From JANWXR01 sp033577755 (lineage in GTDB: Bacteria > Chloroflexota > Anaerolineae > Anaerolineales > UBA6663): a stretch of DNA of 8,802 nt. The DNA is taken from positions 1 to 8,802 of the forward strand of contig JAVQXV010000124.1 of NCBI GenBank assembly GCA_033577755.1, read 5' to 3'. The notes below the pieces were generated by a model. The model saw nothing but the letters and a program-made list of their open reading frames with translations. It searched no databases and was not told where the DNA came from. A program made the position numbers and the translations under genes. This document shows positions 4,238 to 8,802 of this stretch, piece after piece (the first letter of the stretch is position 1; the number at the start of each line of letters is the position of its first letter).

Positions 4238-7108
4238 CTACGGTACGCGAAAGCCTGCCAGGAGGATGCTGTCTGTTGCGCCTGCCCGGAGTCGCTCGCC
4301 GGTTTCGGCATCGTACAGCCCTACGGTCAGCGCATACTTGCCCGGAGTTAGGTCGAAGGTGTACGGGTCGGCAACTACTTCGTTCTGCTGCCACAACGAA
4401 GTGGGGGAGGCGCCGGCGCGTGGTTGTGAGTCCGCCTGCGCCACAATCTGGCCGGCAGCGTCCAGCACGTGGACGAAGATGGTGTAATCGGCGTCGAGCG
4501 CGGGCGCGAGGCTCTGCCAGTAGAGCGTCAGGCGCGTGCTTGGGCCGGGCTGCAGCTCATAACCCGCCAGCCGGATGGCTGCACCGGTGACCGCGTCGGA
4601 GAGGACGGCATCCATGCGCGTCGCCGACTGTGGCAGGACAAAAGCTCTCGATACGGCAAGCACATCCACAGTCTTCAGCGTTGCCTCCCCTACCGTGTCA
4701 ACTCTAACCACCAAATCAAAATGCCCGGCTTGCAGCTCCGGCGGAACGCGCAATGTCAAACGCTGCGCCAGCGCACCGTTGGCCTGCAACTCACCTGACC
4801 AGAGGATGCGCTCGCCGAGGATAACCGTCAACGGCGCGGCAAGCGGCGTCTCGGTGTGCCAGTACAACGTCAGGTCGAAGCGCTGATTCTGGCGCAGCGC
4901 GGGCGCGGGGAGCGTGTAACCAAGCAGCGGCGCGAGCATGCTTGCGGCAGGAGCCTGAGGGGCAAAGGCGCGGCGCAGTTCATCGGCGGAGGCCTCGGGA
5001 CGCGCGAGCGGTTCAACGCCCAGCATCGCCCGTTCGCCGCCGAAGCCGCCCTGCGCGTTTACGCGCGCCAGCGCCGCGTTCGTGCTCTGCGAGTACACGC
5101 CGACCTTCAGCACGTAATCATCCGGCGGCAGGCCGGGCGGCAGCGGCAGGCTGTGACGTGTGATGAGCGTGTCGCCGGGCAGCCACTGCTCCGAGGGGTA
5201 AGTGAAATTGCCGCTTTGCGCCCATTGCCGGCCCAGTGAGTCGTACAGGCGCACGTAGGGCAGATAATCGCCGGCAGGCGCAAGATTCTCGATGCGCCAA
5301 CGCACATCCACCAGTAGCCGCTCGTCGTCGCGCGTCGTGCGATAGCCCGTCACGAACAGCATGTTGCTGAAGTTCTCTTCTACAGGACTGAATACAGGAA
5401 GCGGCGGACTTTGCCCGGCTTCGAAGCGATAGACGCTGAATTCAGGCCGGCCATCCGGGCCGAGCTGCTGATGCACCCGATACGACTGCCAGTTCGCCGT
5501 CCACTCATCGGGCAACGGCGCGGAGGCGGAGGAGAAAATCAAGGCAGCGCGATCATGCGGCAGCGCCAGCGCCGAGCCACCGGTAAGCCAGCGCACCTTG
5601 CCGTATTCGCGCGCCAGATATGCCACCGTGGGATGGCGGTAATGGATGGCGGAGACGTAGGCGTTCGTCTCGGCCAGCGACTGCGTGTTGAGGTAAGCGG
5701 CGATGTCGGTCAGGTCGGCGTCGTTATTCAGGCGCTGGCTGCGCAGGTTTGCCCATTCGACGAAGTACAGTCGGTACGTAGCATAGGTTCCAATGGCGAG
5801 GACAATTAGCGTGAGGACGGTCAACGGGTACGCCACGCCGATGAGCGGGCCGGGCCAGTGCTTTTGCAGAAAACGGTAGGTCGCCACAATTCCCAGCGCC
5901 GGGAAGACGAAAACAAGCGGCGTCAGCCCGAAGGCGCGTACGTTGGAGGGGAAGATGTCATAGACCGAGAGCGCGGTGGGGAGCAGCATGAAGGGGAGCC
6001 AAACGATAAGAAGGAGGGAGGCAGGAAGAATGAGGTGGGAGGACGTATTGCGTATTGCGTATTGCGTATTGCGTTGGACGGGGCGCAGAAGTCGAAGGAG
6101 GCCGATGATGATGCTGAGCAGGCCGATAACGAAGAAAGCGCCAAGCGGCAGCGGGAAGAGCGGCAGGCCGGGCAGGTTGAAGCGGTCGTAGGGTTCGCCG
6201 TCCAGGAAGACCATCTCGGCGGCGCGGCGAATGCCCTGCCACAACAGGTTCTCGTCGCCCGGGCGCGCAACGATCTGGGCGGCGCGATTGAAGAAATCTT
6301 CCGGGTGTTGGATGAAGTACAAGCCGAGCGGGGCGAAGGTGAGGGCGGCGGAGAGGGTGAAGAGTAGAAAGTAGAAAGTGGAAAGTTGGGCGAAGGGCAT
6401 GGCGCGTGGCGAGTGGCTTGCCCCCTGCCCAGTGTCTTTTGGCGTCCCGCGCCGGGCGGCAATCAACACCGCCAGCCAGAATACTCCCAACGGAAAGGGG
6501 AACAGCCGCGCCGCGAGGTACGTGTAGGCGGCCAGCCCGGTGAAGAACCCGGCGAGCACAAAGTCTCTAATCTCCAATCTCCGATCTCTATTCATTGAGG
6601 ACTGGAGACCGGTGATTCGCGCCAGGCCGCGGAAGAGAAAGCCGAGCGCCAGGCACTGCACTAGCGGTTGCGTGATGACGCGGAAGCCAAAGCGCGAGAA
6701 GACGACATGAAAGAAGGCGAAGGCCAGCAGCACAGCAGCCAGCGCGGCCAGCGTGTACTGCAACACCTGATCCTCGGGCGTAAACAGGCGCATGAACTGG
6801 CGCACGGCGAAGAAGGTTGCGGGGATGGTGAGGATGCCGAGCAGCGCCGCCGATAATCGCAGGCTGAAGACCGACGAGCCGATTAGGTTGAACCAAGCGG
6901 CCAGCCAGTAATAAAAAAGCGGCTCGTGGCCGGTGTACGCTTGAATGAATATGGGCCGGTAGCCGTTGAAGGCGACTTCGTTGCCGAGCAGCGCCGTCGC
7001 GGCCAGGTCGTAGTGCAGGCCGGGCGGTATCTCCGTCAGCTGCCACAGCCGTAGGAACGCCCCGGCCAGCGTGGCGAGGACGACGGTGGCGAGGTAGCGA
7101 CGGGGCAT
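4238..7108 (-). CDS. GT39/ArnT-like membrane glycosyltransferase with C-terminal beta modules
   Basis: A 956-aa polytopic glycosyltransferase of the PMT/ArnT (GT39/GT83, GT-C fold) class, which moves a sugar from a polyprenyl-phosphate carrier to an acceptor outside the membrane. The first helix (about 4-22) is followed by an outer loop with Asp34 (LHYDLAAT), in the place of the catalytic acid of GT-C enzymes, and then GHEPLFYYW (60-68). About a dozen helices run to residue 445. The long outer loop at about 267-320 (HPEDFFNRAAQ) is typical of the family. After the membrane part come a small mixed domain (about 455-570) and three beta-rich modules (about 585-678, 725-812 and 845-945). The last holds DYTIFVHVLDAAGQIVAQ and YALTVGLYDAETGERL. 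These modules should be extracytoplasmic. Three 7-bp repeat tracts are read through in frame. ATG 7108 is preferred to a TTG at 7165. No Shine-Dalgarno is visible because a repeat tract occupies that position. The acceptor is unknown. Confidence 0.88.
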   Translation of the reverse strand: MPRRYLATVVLATLAGAFLRLWQLTEIPPGLHYDLAATALLGNEVAFNGYRPIFIQAYTGHEPLFYYWLAAWFNLIGSSVFSLRLSAALLGILTIPATFFAVRQFMRLFTPEDQVLQYTLAALAAVLLAFAFFHVVFSRFGFRVITQPLVQCLALGFLFRGLARITGLQSSMNRDRRLEIRDFVLAGFFTGLAAYTYLAARLFPFPLGVFWLAVLIAARRGTPKDTGQGASHSPRAMPFAQLSTFYFLLFTLSAALTFAPLGLYFIQHPEDFFNRAAQIVARPGDENLLWQGIRRAAEMVFLDGEPYDRFNLPGLPLFPLPLGAFFVIGLLSIIIGLLRLLRPVQRNTQYAIRNTSSHLILPASLLLIVWLPFMLLPTALSVYDIFPSNVRAFGLTPLVFVFPALGIVATYRFLQKHWPGPLIGVAYPLTVLTLIVLAIGTYATYRLYFVEWANLRSQRLNNDADLTDIAAYLNTQSLAETNAYVSAIHYRHPTVAYLAREYGKVRWLTGGSALALPHDRAALIFSSASAPLPDEWTANWQSYRVHQQLGPDGRPEFSVYRFEAGQSPPLPVFSPVEENFSNMLFVTGYRTTRDDERLLVDVRWRIENLAPAGDYLPYVRLYDSLGRQWAQSGNFTYPSEQWLPGDTLITRHSLPLPPGLPPDDYVLKVGVYSQSTNAALARVNAQGGFGGERAMLGVEPLARPEASADELRRAFAPQAPAASMLAPLLGYTLPAPALRQNQRFDLTLYWHTETPLAAPLTVILGERILWSGELQANGALAQRLTLRVPPELQAGHFDLVVRVDTVGEATLKTVDVLAVSRAFVLPQSATRMDAVLSDAVTGAAIRLAGYELQPGPSTRLTLYWQSLAPALDADYTIFVHVLDAAGQIVAQADSQPRAGASPTSLWQQNEVVADPYTFDLTPGKYALTVGLYDAETGERLRAGATDSILLAGFRVP
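6012..6074. repeat. Heptanucleotide tract in the glycosyltransferase ORF (1)
   Basis: Four perfect copies of CGTATTG (6044-6071) continue in the same phase into degenerate 7-bp units (AGGAGGG, AGGCAGG and AGGTGGG types) back to 6012. On the coding strand the tract encodes the loop RNTQYAIRNTSSH (residues 346-358) and the start of the next helix. Three units equal seven codons, so a change of one unit shifts the frame. The other two minus-strand frames through the tract meet stops at 5958 and 5923. Confidence 0.9.
6363..6418. repeat. Heptanucleotide tract in the glycosyltransferase ORF (2)
   Basis: Eight consecutive 7-bp units in one phase: AGTAGAA twice, AGTGGAA, AGTTGGG, CGAAGGG, CATGGCG, CGTGGCG and AGTGGCT. 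Neighbouring units are related but drift along the array. On the coding strand they give the loop SHSPRAMPFAQLST and the first residues of the following helix (residues about 231-249). Confidence 0.8.
6564..6598. repeat. Heptanucleotide tract in the glycosyltransferase ORF (3)
   Basis: Five 7-bp units in phase: TCTCTAA, TCTCCAA, TCTCCGA, TCTCTAT and TCATTGA. The coding strand reads them as the charged loop SMNRDRRLEIRD (residues about 171-182) between two hydrophobic helices. The same unit type, in opposite orientation, lies just upstream of the gene's start codon at 7108-7128. Confidence 0.8.
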
Positions 7109-7170
7109 TTGAGATTTGAGATCGGAGACCTTATATCGTGGACTATGCCAAACCTCAATCAGCAATCAGG
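7108..7170. repeat. Heptanucleotide tract in the PLP-enzyme/glycosyltransferase spacer
   Basis: TTTGAGA twice and TCGGAGA (7108-7128) are followed by unrelated sequence, then AATCAGC and AATCAGG (7157-7170), all in one 7-bp phase. The tract fills the 57-bp spacer. At its left end the repeat unit supplies the A of the glycosyltransferase ATG, and at its right end it overlaps the TGA of the PLP enzyme. No Shine-Dalgarno remains between them. Confidence 0.7.
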
Positions 7171-8335
7171 AGAGGGCCTGCTCCAAATCTGCAATCACGT
7201 CCTCGACCGCTTCGATGCCGGCGGAGAGGCGCACACACCCATCACCGATGCCCACAGCCGCCCGTTGTTCCGGCGTCAGCGCGCGGTGCGAGGCGATGGC
7301 CGGGTACATCACTTCCGTCACAACATCGCCGAGCGTGGGGAGGCGCTGCACCAGCCGTAGCTTCTCCAAAAATGTAAAGACTTCGGCGCGGCCCGCATCT
7401 TTGAGATCGAAGGCCAGCACGCCGCCAAAACAGCCGGCGCGAAACTGGCGCTGCGCAACGGCGTGATCAGGGTTATCGGGCAGGCCGGGATAATAGACGC
7501 GGGCAACGCGCGGATGGCCGGCCAACCAGTGGGCCAGCCGGAGCGCGTTGGCGTTCTGCTCGCGGACGCGCAGCGGCAGGGTGCGCAGCCCGCGCAGCGC
7601 CAGATAGGCCTCGAACGCGCCGAGGTTCGCGCCCAGCACCTTGCGAGTCTGGCGCAGGTTGACCGCATCCTCGGCCTGCGCGGTCACCACCACGCCGGCC
7701 AGCACGTCGCCATGCCCGCCTATGTATTTTGTCGCCGAGTGCATCACAAAATCTGCGCCGAGGGTGAGCGGCTGAATCAGGTACGGTGTGGTGAAGGTTG
7801 AGTCCACGATGACGCGCGCGCTGTAACGTTTCGCCAGCGCGATCAGGGCCGGTGCGTCGGCCACGCGGCAGAGGGGGTTGGCGATGACCTCGAACAAAAG
7901 AACGTTCGCGCCTGGAAGTGCCGCTTCGACCGCCGCGAGGTCACGCACGTCCACGCGGCGCACGGTCACACCGCCGGCGGCCAGATGGGTGAGCAGGGTC
8001 GTAGTGGCGCCGTACAGCTCTGCGGCGGCGACGACGGTCGCGCCGGGCACGGCGCCGGCGGCCAGCAGCGCGGTGTGCAGGGCGGCCATGCCGGAGGCGA
8101 AGGCGGCGGCGTCCGCACCGGCCTCCAACTCGGCCAGCGCCGCTTCGAAGGCCTCCTGGGTCGGGGCGCTGTAGCGCGAATAGACGTAACCGACGCGCTC
8201 GTCGCCGAGGGCAGCGTCCATTGTTTCGCCATTGGCCTGCGCCCAGGCCGAGGCGGTAACGATCGGCGGGGCGAAGGACGTGCCGGGTTTGGGTGGGATT
8301 TTGCCGGAGTGGACGGCTTGGGTGAAAATAGACAT
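7166..8335 (-). CDS. Trans-sulfuration PLP enzyme (Cys/Met metabolism family)
   Basis: A 389-aa fold-type I PLP enzyme of the cystathionine gamma-synthase / gamma-lyase / O-acylhomoserine sulfhydrylase group, cytoplasmic and probably a tetramer as in the family. The PLP lysine is Lys203 in HSATKYIGGH. Asp178 in VIVDSTF should pair with the pyridine nitrogen. SGMAA (81-85) binds the cofactor phosphate, Tyr52 and Arg54 (YVYSRY) reach it from the neighbouring subunit, and Tyr108 stacks on the ring. Arg369 in VRLSAGIE should hold the substrate carboxylate. The length is normal. Two features depart from the common pattern: APT where NPT is usual (57-59), and TLGDVVTEVMYP (334-345) where SLGG-x-ESL-x-x-HP is usual. 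The exact reaction therefore cannot be fixed. No Shine-Dalgarno precedes ATG 8335, but TATACT lies six bases upstream. The glycosyltransferase follows after 57 bp. Confidence 0.92.
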   Translation of the reverse strand: MSIFTQAVHSGKIPPKPGTSFAPPIVTASAWAQANGETMDAALGDERVGYVYSRYSAPTQEAFEAALAELEAGADAAAFASGMAALHTALLAAGAVPGATVVAAAELYGATTTLLTHLAAGGVTVRRVDVRDLAAVEAALPGANVLLFEVIANPLCRVADAPALIALAKRYSARVIVDSTFTTPYLIQPLTLGADFVMHSATKYIGGHGDVLAGVVVTAQAEDAVNLRQTRKVLGANLGAFEAYLALRGLRTLPLRVREQNANALRLAHWLAGHPRVARVYYPGLPDNPDHAVAQRQFRAGCFGGVLAFDLKDAGRAEVFTFLEKLRLVQRLPTLGDVVTEVMYPAIASHRALTPEQRAAVGIGDGCVRLSAGIEAVEDVIADLEQALS

Positions 8336-8341
8336 GACCGA

Positions 8342-8347
8342 AGTATA
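8342..8347 (-). promoter_or_regulatory. Possible -10 box for the PLP-enzyme gene
   Basis: TATACT on the minus strand lies six bases before ATG 8335, the spacing expected if transcription starts at the ATG itself. No good -35 is visible. Together with the absent Shine-Dalgarno it points to a leaderless mRNA. Confidence 0.4.
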
Positions 8348-8802
8348 ACGCAGCCTTGGTTTCTTGTGCCCGCTCTCTCAAAGAGGACTTTTTTTAAGAA
8401 ATTTCCAATTGACTTTGGCACCGATAAGTCATACAGTGATGACGCATAGAAAAGCTTCACGGGACAATCGAGATCGGCCTGAGATAACACACTCGTTGCT
8501 GCAGGCGCAATCCGGTCAAAACCGCCCGAGCACTCTTTTGGAGCGACGCATCGGGAATTAATGTTGCAATAACGTGGCCGGAGCAGCCTGTGCTCCTCCT
8601 CCTTGGTGTGTCCATCTTGCGGCGCGGAATTTGCTGCCGGTCTCACGCACGTCAACGCCCGTGAAGCTTTTCTTCGTACCGGCCACTCGCGCTGTCTTCC
8701 CCAAAATCGGATGAGCCACAACGAGGGCAGCGGCTACTGCTGAGGCCGCCCTCCTTGCCTGTCATCACACCTTCGGATTCTCCCAACTCCGACGACGGCT
8801 CT
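8348..8802. other. Right edge, no supported gene
   Basis: I find no convincing gene in this stretch. It begins AT-rich (8380-8450) and then returns to high GC. The open frames are short, lack ribosome sites and do not resemble known families. A hairpin GGAGCA/TGCTCC with a 5-base loop lies at 8580-8596, without a T tract. A short frame after 8573 contains CPSCGAEF, which recalls half of a zinc ribbon. It has no start codon or second Cys pair and runs to a stop near 8742, so it could be a decayed fragment. Confidence 0.5.
8409..8437 (+). promoter_or_regulatory. Promoter-like sequence with no visible target
   Basis: TTGACT (8409-8414) and TACAGT (8432-8437) are exactly 17 bases apart on the plus strand. 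No gene with a ribosome site follows within the window. A 40-codon frame starts at 8439, too close to the -10 to be its target. It may drive something beyond the window, a small RNA, or nothing. Confidence 0.25.

Noticed and set aside
5923..6462. 179-codon minus-strand frame inside the glycosyltransferase
   Set aside because: Low-complexity Ser/Pro/Arg product in an alternative frame of a clear gene. It matters only as a frame entered if the 7-bp repeat slips.
8439..8561. 40-codon plus-strand frame after the promoter-like pair
   Set aside because: The ATG is one base after the proposed -10, no ribosome site is present, and the composition is not protein-like.
7966..8721. 251-codon minus-strand frame over the start of the PLP gene
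   Set aside because: It overlaps the well-supported PLP enzyme in another frame and its overlapping part is a Pro/Arg/Ser-rich shadow. It has no ribosome site.
8573..8742. Possible zinc-ribbon or transposase fragment (CPSCGAEF)
   Set aside because: Only one Cys pair is present, there is no start codon and no second half of the ribbon, and no terminal inverted repeats are visible.

Overview
The window looks like a chromosomal segment of a GC-rich bacterium, most likely Chloroflexota (Anaerolineae or a relative). This is an inference from the high GC content, from a very long GT39-type membrane glycosyltransferase with beta-rich C-terminal modules, and from abundant 7-bp tandem repeats in and between genes. 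No rRNA, tRNA, CRISPR array, transposase or phage gene is visible. Seven protein-coding genes are supported, six on the minus strand and one on the plus strand.

Layout from left to right. Positions 1-240 hold no gene I can support. A two-gene minus-strand unit follows: a HAD-family hydrolase (660-1421) and an NTF2/SnoaL-like small protein (241-660). Its stop and start codons share one base (TGATG). A 93-bp divergent spacer separates this unit from a cysteine-cluster (YkgJ/DUF3109-like) protein on the plus strand (1515-2117). That gene converges, across an 86-bp spacer made almost wholly of 7-bp repeats, on a membrane fatty-acid desaturase with three histidine boxes (2204-3262, minus). Upstream of the desaturase is an unrecognised 197-aa protein (3370-3963, minus). 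A 200-bp spacer with REP-like palindromic repeats comes next. The right half is a minus-strand pair: a trans-sulfuration PLP enzyme of the Cys/Met metabolism family (7166-8335), followed by a 956-aa GT39-like integral membrane glycosyltransferase (4238-7108). The last 467 bp (8336-8802) hold no recognisable gene.

The genes do not form one obvious pathway. The HAD and NTF2-like pair is probably translationally coupled. The unknown protein and the desaturase may be co-transcribed. The PLP enzyme and the glycosyltransferase are only 57 bp apart and may share a transcript without a shared pathway.

The strongest unusual signal is a set of 7-bp-periodic tandem repeat tracts at five places. Three lie inside the glycosyltransferase ORF, in predicted loops of the membrane domain. 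One of them is four perfect copies of one unit, where a one-unit change would shift the frame and truncate the protein. A second theme is that three genes without a Shine-Dalgarno sequence have a -10-like hexamer 6-8 bases before the ATG, which suggests leaderless transcripts. I do not see a clear, previously undescribed multi-gene system.
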